Below are positions 21,321-31,840 of a DNA stretch of 64,000 bases, piece by piece (positions within the stretch are counted from its first letter, which is position 1; every line of letters starts with the position of its first letter). The notes beneath the pieces were generated by a model. It saw nothing but the letters and a program-made list of their open reading frames with translations, was not told the origin of the DNA and did no database searches. The position numbers and the translations under genes were made by a program. Origin of the DNA: Fagopyrum homotropicum (Eukaryota; Streptophyta; Magnoliopsida; Caryophyllales; Polygonaceae); the NCBI GenBank assembly GCA_033239125.1, contig BSWB01000002.1:157528409-157592408 (forward strand), written 5' to 3'.

Positions 21321-23079
21321 TGTTCGCTCCAAATGGTGTGTGCAAGCTTTAAATTTATAACCTTAGATGTATGCTTCAAAACAAGGATGCGAATCCGTAG
21401 TGTACGGGTCAATCATAGTAAAAGCAAAAAATTCCGGGGTGTCGATCTCAGGGACATGGTGAAACAAAACCAAGTATAGGTGGGCTAATGTCGCAACTAA
21501 CCACAAAAGCAATTATAGCAATCAAAGATGATAAAAAGTCAATTAAGGAAATATGCAATTCTAGGGATTAAAGCATCTAGTTGTGGTTCCAACTCAAGAT
21601 CTAAAGATAAGCGGACAAAGCTGAGATTTTTGCATAGGGAAGGTGTCACTAAAGTGGAATAGATTACCGGGTAAGTCTCACTACTAACTAATCCCAAACC
21701 GTAACTCCTATTACCGGGTAAGTCTCAAGGAATCAAGGAAAAGAACTATAACCTCAAACTAACACACCATCTAAGGGAATAGAATCAGCCTTTACCGGGC
21801 AAGTCTCAGGTTAACTCACAAAGATGGAATGAAAGCACACTCAAACCCCAATAAAGGATAAACCTTTATTACCTACACTTATGATCATGGGTAAACAAAC
21901 GAAGGAATTACCGGGTAAGTCTCATCCTAGGCTTGCATTGAACCAGGAAAGGTGTAATAAGAATAGGATTTGGCAAACTCTAACACTTAACTTTCAGTTT
22001 CGGATCAGATAAGTCACCTCGGTGAGACGAATTCCACCCCGGCCGAGATGTTCATCGCCTGAGCGAGATGCTTTAGGGTTAAGGGTAAAGACTCGAACTT
22101 TCAGGGTCCTACTGTGATTTAAGATTATTCTATCATTGTTTTTCCCACAACCTTCATCCAATCACCCTAGAATCACACAAGGAAATTAGCCACTCATCAT
22201 CATGAAAACAATAATCAAATATATGGGAAGAAAGTGAATAATGGAACAAGAAGAACTTAATGAAAAGACTTCAATAACCGAATCAATTATTAAACAAACA
22301 AGCGTTCCTTGTATCACAATACAACAAGACAATCAACAAAGAAGGGAATCTAAGGGAATCTTACAAAACCCTTCACAAAGCTATAAAAACTATCAACTTT
22401 TTTCATTCAATCTTCCTTCAACCTTCAAAAAGGTTCTTCAAATCTCCCAACTAGAGTGTATGCGGCTGTATGCGGATTTTGTGGTGATAGCGGGTGTTGG
22501 ATTTGTGGAAAATCCAACCCTTTTTATAGGAAAATTACCCTCCAAAGATAAAAGATCTTAGAAGATATTTTCCCATAAAATAGGTAAAATATATGGGCTA
22601 AATTATCTTCTTCCTTCCAGGAATCCAGCCTAAAAATATAAGATCTCCCTTCCAAAAATAAAAGATCTCAGCCAAGAATAAAATATCTCTCGTCGCGTCC
22701 AAGGTGTTTGCCTCGGTCGAGCCGGCTCCTCTGGATTACCTCGGTCGAGATGGTACTGTAGCTGACCGAGGTGCCTCAACTGAAAGTGAAATCTCTCAAA
22801 TCTGGTCCAAAGTAAATCTTCAATCCATTTCCATGATTCCTGGATTCTTCTATAAGCTCCTGAATGTAGCTCCAACGACTCCTTAGCTCTTTTAGCTTCA
22901 TTTTAGTCCAAAACGTGCCATTTTACCTACGATTACAACGAAACTTGGTGTAGACCTCGATTCTTGCAAAGGTAGATGAAACGACAATATAATCATATAA
23001 TATACATCCAAACATGCAGATGATTGAAGATAAAACGTCTAAACAGGCCCCAAAATATAGACTATAATTCATGCTATCA
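21321..23079 (-). repeat. 3' LTR of A3
   Basis: Starts TGTTCGCTCC (21321) and ends AATTCATGCTATCA (23079). Shared blocks: ATCCGTAGTGTACGGGTC (21393-21410) and CTTTCAGGGTCCTACT (about 22098-22113). A3-specific motif sequence lies at 22016-22078 and 22687-22776. An internal ACCGGGTAAGTCTCA phrase is repeated at least five times between 21667 and 21926 and is not prominent in the A1 or A2 LTRs. Confidence 0.85.
22016..22776. repeat. A3-type dyad motifs (CTCGGTCGAG) in LTR
   Basis: Mid-LTR copies: CCTCGGTGAGACG (about 22018) and CCCCGGCCGAGATG (about 22037-22050), with CTGAGCGAGATG after them. U3 copies: GCCTCGGTCGAGCCGG (about 22710), ACCTCGGTCGAGATGG (about 22738-22753) and CTGACCGAGGTGCCTC (about 22761-22776). 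They occupy the two LTR positions that hold ATCGGACGAT in A1 and CACGGCCGTG in A2. Confidence 0.8.
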
Positions 23080-24040
23080 AAATACCCCATACTTAGCCCT
23101 TGCTTGTCCCCAAACAAGTTCCAAATCTAAAATACAAGACAGAATGAATTATAAGTCATGAAGATCAATGAAAAGTATTTCAAAACATTTTTGTGGTGTG
23201 CTCAAATCATAGATCACTCTAAGAGAATGCTTCATGGAATTTAAAATCAAAATATGCTCAAAACATTTTATAAATATAAGAAAGTTGTTCATCTTTGCAT
23301 AAAATCATAGAATGCATAATAAATCATAATTATCGAAATTAATCATGTATAATCCAGTTTAAACCACCAAGTCAATCAACAAGCTCGAGGTCTCAAGGTC
23401 TTTCAAAAGAAGGTCAAGAAACGTGTGAGAGTGAGATGTATATAGGGAATGTGGTGCTAGAATCCGGGAAAAGGATCTTTACTTCACTTCCTTTGAACTT
23501 CAACATCTTCCACCAATAAGCTTTGCTTATTTACTTTTTTCTTTACTTTTTGGGATGCATGGACAGAGGTGCACAATAACCGAAGCCTAGGAGATTAGCA
23601 ATCATCAATTTCTCGAGATGCCTCAAACCCTTGATGCACATACCATGACCCTTTAGGAATATCGCTTAATCTGACTTTGGCAAGACACAAACACCCGGCT
23701 ATGTGAATGGTGCCGAGTTACTCATCATCATGATTGACTTCCCCAAACCTATTTGTTTCTTTCTAACTTTCAGCCAACATCTCAACTTTTCTTTCACTTG
23801 CTTTTTATTTGCTTGCTTCCAAATTCCCGGATAGGTAAAGGGAGGCAAATATGTATATGAGGGGATAAAGCATGATCAAGAAGAAGAGAAGAGAATGAAT
23901 TGCCTTAATCATCCCAAGAAGAAAGTGAGAGAACTCATCATGTGGTGTCAACCTTCAAATTCAACATAATTTGGATAAAAACAAAGTATTAAACATGCCA
24001 AAATTTCAAACAAAGCATTTAGCAACTTAAACATATCATA

Positions 24041-27000
24041 AAACCTTTCGAACATATAAAGATTTCAAGTATTGCTTCCACATCCCAAGAAGAAAGTGAG
24101 TGAATGCATGATCAAGTACAGCTTTAAGAGACACAATCTTTGAGGGTATATTGCTAGTGATTAACACATCATCCACATCTACCAATACAATGGTAATGCC
24201 AGAAGTGGATTGTTTGACAAACAACGAATAATCTTGATGAGGCTAAACAAACTTTAACTGAAGAAGGAGCTTAGTGAATTCAATGTTCCACTGACGACAA
24301 GCATGCTTAAGGCCATAGAGAGAGCGTTTTAGTCGACACACAAGCCTAGAAGGTGCTTTGGTATAACCTTGGGGAGGAAAAAGAAAAGATTCCTTATCGA
24401 GATGACCATGAAGGAACGTATTGTTAATATCCAACTGATGAAGAGGCCAGGACTGAGCAACAACAAGAGCAAGTACCACACTGATGGTGGCGAATTTGGC
24501 AACTAGACTAAAGGTATGTTTGTAATCTTTATTTTTAATCTGGTTATACCCTTTAGAAACTAGTCGTGCCTTGTGGCGCTCGATGGTACCATCTTGTTGG
24601 TATTTGATCTTATAAAGCATGAATGTAGTCTGGGGAATGAAGAACGGGTAATAGTGCGAGATGGGCATGATGGGGGGAATAATTATTGATGGGTTTGAAA
24701 GAGGAGTTGGAGATGATGTATTAAAGGTAGTTTAGTAGTAGAACTTTTTGTAGGAGAAGTATTGAAGGGTACCTGAATAGGTTGAGCAAAAGAAGGATCT
24801 GTAGAGGATGGGGTAGAAACTGGTGAGGTCGTGGGTGTAGGTGTAGTGGTCGTGGAAGGAGTAAAAAGAGATAAGAATGATGATGTAGGTGTAATGATCG
24901 TGGGTGAAGGATGATCATCATCAGGTGCATGTGTCACTAAGGGAAGGGAGGTAGAAGATGAAGAAGGACATGAGGGCAATAGACTATGAAAAGGATAAAT
25001 ATGCTCCTGGAAAATCACATGACGGCTAATAAGTACCTTTTTTGTGGTTAGATGAACAACTTATAGGCTTTTTGTCCAGGGGATATCCAAGGAGGATGCA
25101 TGGGGTAGAAATAGGTTCAAGCTTGTCTCTCTTGGGAAGGAGACTAAAACATAAGCAACCAATGATCCTCAAATGTCATAGGTAGGTTTAGTGTGATGCA
25201 ACAACTCAAAAGGTGACTTCCATGCAAGAATTGAGGAGGGCATAAGTTTAATTAAATAAGTAGCTGTAAGAATGCACTCAACCCAGAGATAAAGAGGTAA
25301 TTTGGCATGGAGACGGATGGCACGAGCATTCTCAAGTAGATGTCGATGCTTGCGTTCGACTCTAGCATTTTATTGAGGTTCATAGGGGGTAGATTTCTAG
25401 TGTATGATGCCTGATGCAGAGAATAGATCTTGGAGTTGATGCTGTAGAAACTCAGCTTCATTGTTTGAGCAAAATATTTGGACAGCAGTGTGAAACTGGT
25501 TCTTCACATACGCCAGAAAATTAGTGATGATCCTGTAAACCTGTTGCTTATTTGACATGAGAAACGTCCATGTACAAGAGTGAAATCGTCCACAATTGTT
25601 AGAAAATAACGAGCACCGCATAAAGACAAAGTATGATACGGGGCCCAAATGTCAATATGAATTATGCGAAAAGCAGTTTTAGCTCGAGAGCTACTCGGTA
25701 TGAAAGGTAACTTGTGTTGTTTGGCTGTAATGCAAGCATGACAATCTAGATGTGTCAGTTTGGAAGTAAATAACGCATCTACATATTGAAGTTTAGACAA
25801 TGACATATGGCCTATTCTATCATGAAACAAATGCATATAACAAGATTTAGAGAGTAAATGAGAAATAGCACAAGTGATATGTTTGAAGCCACTCGAGTTT
25901 ATCTTGTAGAGGTTGCCTTCCTTGTAACTAGTGGTGATAATAGAATCACTAGAAAGGGCCTGAAATAAACAGGAAGTATGAGTAAAAGTGACCTTCCTAG
26001 GGAGATCAATTATCAAGCGAGAGATAGACAATAGATTGTGCTTGAGTTGTGGAATATAGAGAACATTGGAATGCAAGTGTGAGCCTGAGCACCTGGAGAC
26101 TTGTCCTCTTTCTGCTTGAACTCTTTATACTAGTCAGGAACACCGGTTAGCTTGAAACAAGCTTCACGCAAGTGGCCTCTCTCCTTACAATATGAACATT
26201 GTCGATCGTATTTCTCCTTTTAAAAGTCCTTTCTGCTACCACCTGCTTACCTATATGGGACAGATTGAGTTACAATAAGCACATCATGTGGAATTTGAAT
26301 ATGACAAGTAAGTTCCTTTTGCTTTTTTACTTGCAATATCATATGGAAAGCTCTATTTTCAGTGGGCAAAGTTTCTAGAGACAAGATATGATTGTATATG
26401 TGTTCACATTATTGCTCATTTAATCCCACAACGAATTGCATAACTTGATTATTAGCTTCTCTGGCAAAGATTTTTTTGAGGATCTCACAAGTACAATGAC
26501 TAATGCCTCGACAAGAGCAAGCAGGAATAACATCAATTGAACTCAACTCATCCCATAATTTCTTCATTTTACCAAAGTAAATGGAAACAGAAGTATTATC
26601 TTGCTCGAGAGATGACAAATCTTTATGAATTTGATAAACAAGAGGTGCGTTGGATACCTTAAAATTTTCGACAATGTCCTTCCATAGATATAGAGCAGAT
26701 TTAGTGTAAGTGAAAATCTCTCTAAGTTCTAACTTCATCGAGTGCATAATCCAACAACCAATCATACATTCTACTCTAGTTCACCTGGTTAGTTGTTCAT
26801 TGTCACCAATCGCAGATTTTACACATGTCCTATCGATGAAGCCCAATTTCTGCTTGGCACCAAGTGCCATTCGAATACTACGCCGTCAGGAAGTAAAATT
26901 GGTTCCATTGAAGAGGATATATACAAGCTGCATTCTACGGTTGTTGGAATTAGAAAGGTATAGAGGATCATCGACATTAATTACAACAAGTCGATCCAGA

Positions 27001-27050
27001 TTAGGATTAAGCGAAGGATTAGACGATCTAGAATCCTTGTTGGTGGCCAT
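24041..27050 (-). pseudogene. Ty1/copia element R1 gag-pol, truncated in RT
   Basis: The ATG at 27050-27048 (MATNKDSRSS) begins a copia gag with FNGTNFTSWRRSIRMALGAK, then YTKSALYLWKDIVENF. A CCHC knuckle follows (CSYCKERGHLREAC, about 26160-26220). Next come a GAG-pre-integrase/integrase region (25504-26076: HDRIGHMSLSKLQ, CHACITAKQHKLPF, IIHIDIWAPYH, TIVDDF), a Ser/Thr-rich linker (24683-25018) and RT (24243-24668: WPLHQLDINNTFLHGHLD, KRSLYGLKHACRQW). A last piece (24036-24224) carries VDVDD at the catalytic site in place of YVDD. The protease is missing between the zinc knuckle and SNVLYIPQLKHN. Multiple stops are present. The RT breaks off at about 24041 against A3 sequence, so RNase H and the 3' LTR are gone. 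Confidence 0.88.
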
Positions 27051-27135
27051 AGCTCAAAATAGAGAAAGTACGAATGAATGTGTATGAAAGTGTTTAGGAG
27101 ATTTTTATGTGTTTGAATTTGGAAAGAAATCAATC

Positions 27136-27147
27136 GCTCTGATACCA
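27136..27147 (-). other. Primer binding site of R1 (initiator tRNA-Met type)
   Basis: The minus strand reads TGGTATCAGAGC, the usual copia primer site, directly next to the R1 LTR edge at 27148. Confidence 0.85.
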
Positions 27148-27217
27148 TGTAAACACATACATAAAAATGAATTGTAGAATACTCTGACATCTGGATTGAT
27201 ACATGATACGTATATAT
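27148..27217 (-). repeat. R1 5' LTR, inner part
   Basis: The plus-strand left edge is TGTAAACACATAC next to the primer site. The LTR is interrupted at about 27217 by copia R2, and its other part resumes at 31750. It resembles the end of the R3 LTR (56170-56242). Confidence 0.7.
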
Positions 27218-27339
27218 TGATAGTTTATGTAAATATGTAAATATAGGGTGTCCTTATGTAATTATGTAAACTCCGCTTATTATTAATATGAGCCATCTGA
27301 TGACGGAAACCCTAAGGGGAATTCATTCACGCTCTCACA
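27218..27339 (+). repeat. R2 5' LTR
   Basis: TGATAGTTTATG to GCTCTCACA. It matches 31644-31749 over TAGGGTG(T/C)CCTTATG, GAGCC(A/G)TCTGATGA and GGAAACCCTAAGG. The pair differs at about half a dozen bases plus a small length difference in the AT-rich start, indicating an old insertion. The LTR is unusually short for a copia element of this size. Confidence 0.8.
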
Positions 27340-27351
27340 TGGTATCAGCCT
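27340..27351 (+). other. R2 primer binding site
   Basis: TGGTATCAGCCT directly after the LTR; it resembles the TGGTATCAGAGC primer site of other plant copia elements with two changes at its end. Confidence 0.75.
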
Positions 27352-27444
27352 ACTCTTTCCTCTCAAAGATCTTCCGCTCCATCTAACCCTACGGCCGCCC
27401 TACAGACGCCGACTTCTTTTCCCCTTCCTCCCTCATCTTCCTCG

Positions 27445-28296
27445 ATGGCTGCTGAACGGAAACCTTCCTTCCATTATGCCCTCGGAATCTCCAACATCAA
27501 GAACAATATTGCACTCGTCCTTGACCATGACACTCCGTATACTTCTTGGATCACATTATTTCGCGTTACTACGAAAGCACACAATGTTCTTGATCATATT
27601 GATGAGAAAGTTCCCAAACCTACGGATATCGATGATGCTCTATGACTCCAAGTCGACACTGCAGTTCTTCAATGGATTTATAGCACAATCTCAAGGGATA
27701 TCCTTCTCCAAATTCTTTAATCTGATGATACTGCGCTTCAGGCATGAAATCGAGTCAAAGACATCTTTCAAGATAACAAGAACACTCACGCCGTCTATCT
27801 CGAACATGAGTTCTCAAATTGTAAGTTGTCTGGCTTCACCTTCATTAACGCTTATTGCCTTCAACTCAAGTCTTTGGCATATCAACTCAAAGGAGTTGGA
27901 TCTCCGGTTCTTTACACACGTCTCGTTCTTCAATTAATTTTGGGTCTACCTTTTGAGTATAATGCGGCGGCCACTTTCATTCAACAAAGTGACCCGCTTC
28001 CCAGTTTTACAAAGGCCCGTTCTTAATTACTGCTTGAAGAAACTCGTATGGCGTCGCAGTCCGTATCTGACTCCTCCACAACAGCCTTGTCGGCCGACGC
28101 TCGTTCGCCATCTTCTGGTTCATCTTCGGGTGGTCGCAACAGGTCCAGCACCCCTTCTACATCACCGGACCAGTCGGGTGGCCGGCGTGGTCAGAGTCGG
28201 AAGGGCCGCCAACGTCCTAGTGGTGGCTCAAGCACGATCGCTGGAGGCGGCAACCCTCAAGTCGTGCGCTATGGCTGGCGTCCTCAAGGATGGTAG
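27445..28296 (+). pseudogene. R2 gag
   Basis: The ATG at 27445 gives MAAERKPSFHYALGISNIKN and DHDTPYTSWITLFRVTTKAH, a copia gag N-terminus. After a stop at 27643 the frame shifts, and the UBN2-like helical region follows (CLQLKSLAYQLKGVG, LVLQLILGLPFEYN). Then comes a Ser/Gly/Arg-rich tail (28048-28296) without a clear zinc knuckle. Several stops (near 27643, 27720, 27752, 28024) break it. Confidence 0.8.
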
Positions 28297-28416
28297 CCAC
28301 TGCAGCAGTCCACTTTGGGAAGCCCAACAAGTTGGCAGCAGGCCCAATTTCAGACAGGGTCAAGTCGGCCCCCTTGCCCCTTCCCTTAGCAGCAACATGT
28401 TTTCCCTCAGCATGGA

Positions 28417-29800
28417 TTGCTTGGACCCGGCCCAATTCTGCCTCAGCAACAGGCCCATTTTGCTGCCTCTCCACAACCCACAAATTTGGACCATTCTTTT
28501 GCTACCATGACACTAAATCCGGAGGATAATTATTGGTACATGGACACGGGCGCAACATCACATATGACGAATAATTCAGGTTTCGTTTCGTCTTTTTTAC
28601 ATAATGGTTCATTAAATTCGATAATTGTTGGGAATGGTATGCGTGTTCCTTCAACAGGTACTGGAGATACTACTATCCCTACCACCACATCCCCGCTTCA
28701 CCTATCCAATGCCCTAATTGCCCAAAAAATTGTCAAAAATTTAGTGTCTGTTAGACGTTTTACATCCGATAACAATGCATCCGTAGAATTTGACCCCTTT
28801 GGTTTTTTTTATGAAGGATCAACACACGGGGATCACATGTTTGAGATGTAATAGTTCCGGAGAACTCTATCTTGTCACTCGTCCCTCCACCCGTCTTCAT
28901 CATGCTCTTTCCGTTGAGTCGTCCAGTCTTTGGCATGCCCGTCTTGGTCATCTTGGCGCTCCAGTTTTAGATTACCTTAGACGTTCTTCTTTTATCACTC
29001 GTTCGGTTGCACCGTTCGACATTATTCATAGTGATCTTTGGACTTCTCCTATCCCGAGTCGGAAGGGTTTCAAATACTTCTTACTTTTTCTTGATGATTT
29101 TTCTCATTTTCTATGGATTTATCCTATCAAGTTTAAGTCTCAAGTGTTTGATCTTTTCGTAAGTTTTCACCGGTTTGTCAAAACTCAGTATAACCTCCCT
29201 ATGAAAAGTTTCCAATGTGACATGGGTGGTGAATTTAACAACACCAACTTCCACAAATTTTTTGTTGACCACGGTGTTGTCTTCAGGTTCTCTTGCCCAC
29301 ACACATCTCCTCAAAACGGTAAAGCCGAACGAATTACCATCAGTAACATGATGCGTTCACTTTTATTCCACGCTTCCGTTCCAGTTTCCTATTGGCCCCA
29401 TGCCGTGGAAGTTCCATGCTATCTCCTCAACATTCTTTCCTCTTCTTCTATTCAACATAACTCTCCTACGCGAGTGTTATATCATTCCACACCGTCTCTA
29501 GCTCATCTCCGGATTTTTGGTTGCCTTTGTTATCCCAATTAAAACGCCACCATCTCACACAAGCTTCAGCATCGTTCGCGCCCTTGCGTGTTCCTTGGCT
29601 ACCCCAATCACTATCGGGAATTTAAATGCTTGGATTTGGCCACACACAAAATTATCATTTCTCGCCATGTCACCTTTGCTGAGTCAGTTTTTCCTTTTTC
29701 TACCCGTTCCCATAGTTCCCCGAATCTACTTACATCAATACATTCGGAGGATGATCCTTCACATTATTCTTACGGCATTTTAATGCTCCAGAAATTTCAC
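28417..29800 (+). pseudogene. R2 protease and integrase
   Basis: 28417-28851 holds the aspartic protease motif WYMDTGATSHMT. After a frameshift, 28790-29542 carries SLWHARLGHLGAPVLD of the zinc-binding region (its second half is missing between RRSSFI and APFDIIHSDLW) and the integrase core with HSDLW, QCDMGGEF and PQNGKAER as the three acidic sites. It ends with RIFGCLCYPN. A stop at 29540 and a change of frame lead into PCVFLGYPNHYREFKC (29580 onward), the usual next segment. Confidence 0.85.
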
Positions 29801-30248
29801 CTATAGCAGGCCCACCCATCCCAGTCTAGAAGGCCCATTTTCGGGAGCCCAGTCTGCCTCTTTCAGCCTCCCCGTTTGTTTGCTCCAATGATGCAAGCCC
29901 AATGTCAGCCCAACCTCCCTGCGACCCACTTTCATCCCCACTTCCCAGCCCGCTTCACAACGCTGGCCCGCTTCCCTCCATTGGCACCATCCAGCCAAAC
30001 GACCCGACTCAGCCTGCTCCAATTGTCCCACACCGTTTATCTGCGCCTGCCAGCCCACCTCCCACAAATATAAATGACTCCAGCTCTGCTCCCTTGCCAT
30101 TTCCTTGTCCGAACCGCCCACAAACTCGGAGTCAATCCGGAATTGTCAAACCTAAACCCATTTTTTACCTTTCCATCACCACCACCAAAATTTCCCCCTA
30201 CCTAAATCCCATAATGTAGCTCTTCAAGACCCGTATTGGACCGCTTTC

Positions 30249-31570
30249 ATGCTCAATGAATATCGAGCCTTTATGCGAAATAAGGCATGGGTCCTGGTTC
30301 CTCGTCCTATTGATGCTAACATTGTGCGATGTATGTGGATTTTAAGCACAAGTACATGTCAGATGGATCCCTTGAGCGATATAAAGCCCGCCTCGTCGCG
30401 AATGGATGTTCTTAGCAGGTTAGAATTGACTGTGATGAGACTTTCAACCCTTTTGTTAAACTAGGGACTATCCGTATGGTTCTCAACATTGCAGTATCCC
30501 GTTCTTGGCCCATTTATCAGCTGGATGTTCAGAATTCTTTCCTTCATGGCCATCTTAACGAAATGTTGTATATGTTTCAACCACTAGGCTTTCGCGACCC
30601 CTACAAACCCAATCATGTTTGTCTTTTGCAGAAGTCCCTTCATGGCCTAAAGCAAGCTCCCCGGACATGGTTTCAATGCTTTGCAGGCTTCCTACATCGC
30701 ATTGGATTTATTAGCAGTAAGAGTGATTCCTCCCTTTTTATTTATAATCAAGGATCTGACACTGCTTATCTACTTCTATATGTCGATGACATTGTCCTTA
30801 CGGCTTCTTCCGACGCCCTGCGCAAGCATCTGATCAAGCTTCTGAGTAAGGAATTTGCCTTGAAAGACTTAGGTCCCCTATCCTATTTCTTGGGCATTTC
30901 TGTTCGTCGGACATCCTCTGGCTTATACCTGTCCTAGGATAAATATGCTCGCGAAATTGTTGAAAGAGCAAAGATGTCTAACTACAAACCCTGTGCTACC
31001 CTGGCTGAAACGTCTATCAAGTTAAGTGCTTCATCCAGCCCTACTATTAATGATTCGATGCTTTACCGTAGTCTAGCTGGAGCACTACAGTACCTCACCT
31101 TCACATGGCCAAACATCAGTTTTGTAGTACAGCAAGTGTGGTTGTTTATGCACGACCCCAGGGAAGCCCATTTTGCAGCTCTCAAGTGCATTATCCGATA
31201 CATTTCTGGGACGTCTTCTTTAGGTATCACCATCTCCTCTTCTCCGAAGTCTGATCTTATTGCCTATACAGATGTTGATTAGGCCGGTTGCCCTGATACA
31301 CGCCGCTTCACCTCGATCAAGTTAATGTGTTTTCTTCAATGACACTTTAATCTCGTGGTCTGCCAAAACGCAATCTGTCGTCTTTAGATCCAGTGCCGAG
31401 GCAGAATATAGAGGAGTTGCCAATGTTGTGTCAGAATGTTCCTGGATGCGGAACCGCTTGCTTGAGTTACATTGTCCGTTTGTCAAGGCATCCATTATCT
31501 ACACAAACAACATTTCTGCTACTTACCTTGTAGCAACCCAGTTCAACACCAGACATTTTTACAAAGGGCC
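30249..31570 (+). pseudogene. R2 reverse transcriptase and RNase H
   Basis: 30249-30464 is the start of RT (MLNEYRAFMRNKAWVLVPRP) in a shifting frame. 30476-30937 is the core: YQLDVQNSFLHGHL, KSLHGLKQAPRTWF and the catalytic YVDD (LLLYVDDIVLTAS). A stop at 30937 is followed in frame by DKYAREIVERAKM. RNase H follows (YRSLAGALQYLTFT, LIAYTDVD then a stop in place of Trp). Further on, AEAEYRGVANVVSECSW (31396-31446) is recognisable in another frame. Not functional. Confidence 0.87.
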
Positions 31571-31643
31571 TTCCCCGACAATTATTTTTAGACTTTAGAT
31601 ACAGTCTCACTGTTCAACCTCCTCCAGTTTCGACTGCGGGGTA

Positions 31644-31749
31644 CGATAGTATATAGGGTGCCCTTATGTAATTATGTAAACTCCGCTTATTATTAATATG
31701 AGCCGTCTGATGATGGAAACCCTAAGGGAAATTCATTCACGTTCTCACA
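31644..31749 (+). repeat. R2 3' LTR
   Basis: CGATAGTATATAGGG to GTTCTCACA, preceded by the purine-rich CTGCGGGG. It pairs with 27218-27339. Confidence 0.8.
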
Positions 31750-31840
31750 TGTATACACAAAGTCAGGTTGTTAGGGTTTGTTACAACCTTGCTTTATTTA
31801 CATATCTATATATAATATCCTATAGATAAGTGAGTGATTT
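31750..31840 (-). repeat. R1 5' LTR, outer part (end approximate)
   Basis: This resumes the R1 LTR after the R2 insertion. It contains TTGTTAGGGTTTGTTACAACC and an AT-rich TATCTATATATAATATCC, comparable with the R3 LTR near 56090-56160. The right end cannot be placed exactly because R1 has no second LTR in the window. Confidence 0.5.

Larger units (their letters stand above)
21321..24040 (-). mobile_element. 3' end of Athila-like element A3
   Basis: Consists of a 3' LTR (21321-23079), a polypurine tract (minus strand AAGTATGGGGTATTTT, about 23080-23095) and a 3' untranslated segment up to about 24040, homologous to A2 13023-14300. It is a separate element from A2, because its LTR carries a different dyad motif and its left border cuts the A2 protease. 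Its coding part is not in the window; copia R1 sequence follows at about 24041. Confidence 0.75.
27218..31749 (+). mobile_element. Complete but decayed Ty1/copia element R2 nested in the R1 LTR
   Basis: About 4.5 kb with short LTRs (27218-27339 and 31644-31749), a tRNA-Met primer site, gag, protease, integrase, RT and RNase H in copia order. The pentamer GTATA is found on both outer sides (27210-27214 and 31751-31755) and may be the target duplication, although the exact LTR ends are uncertain by a few bases. All coding parts have stops or frameshifts. Confidence 0.88.
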
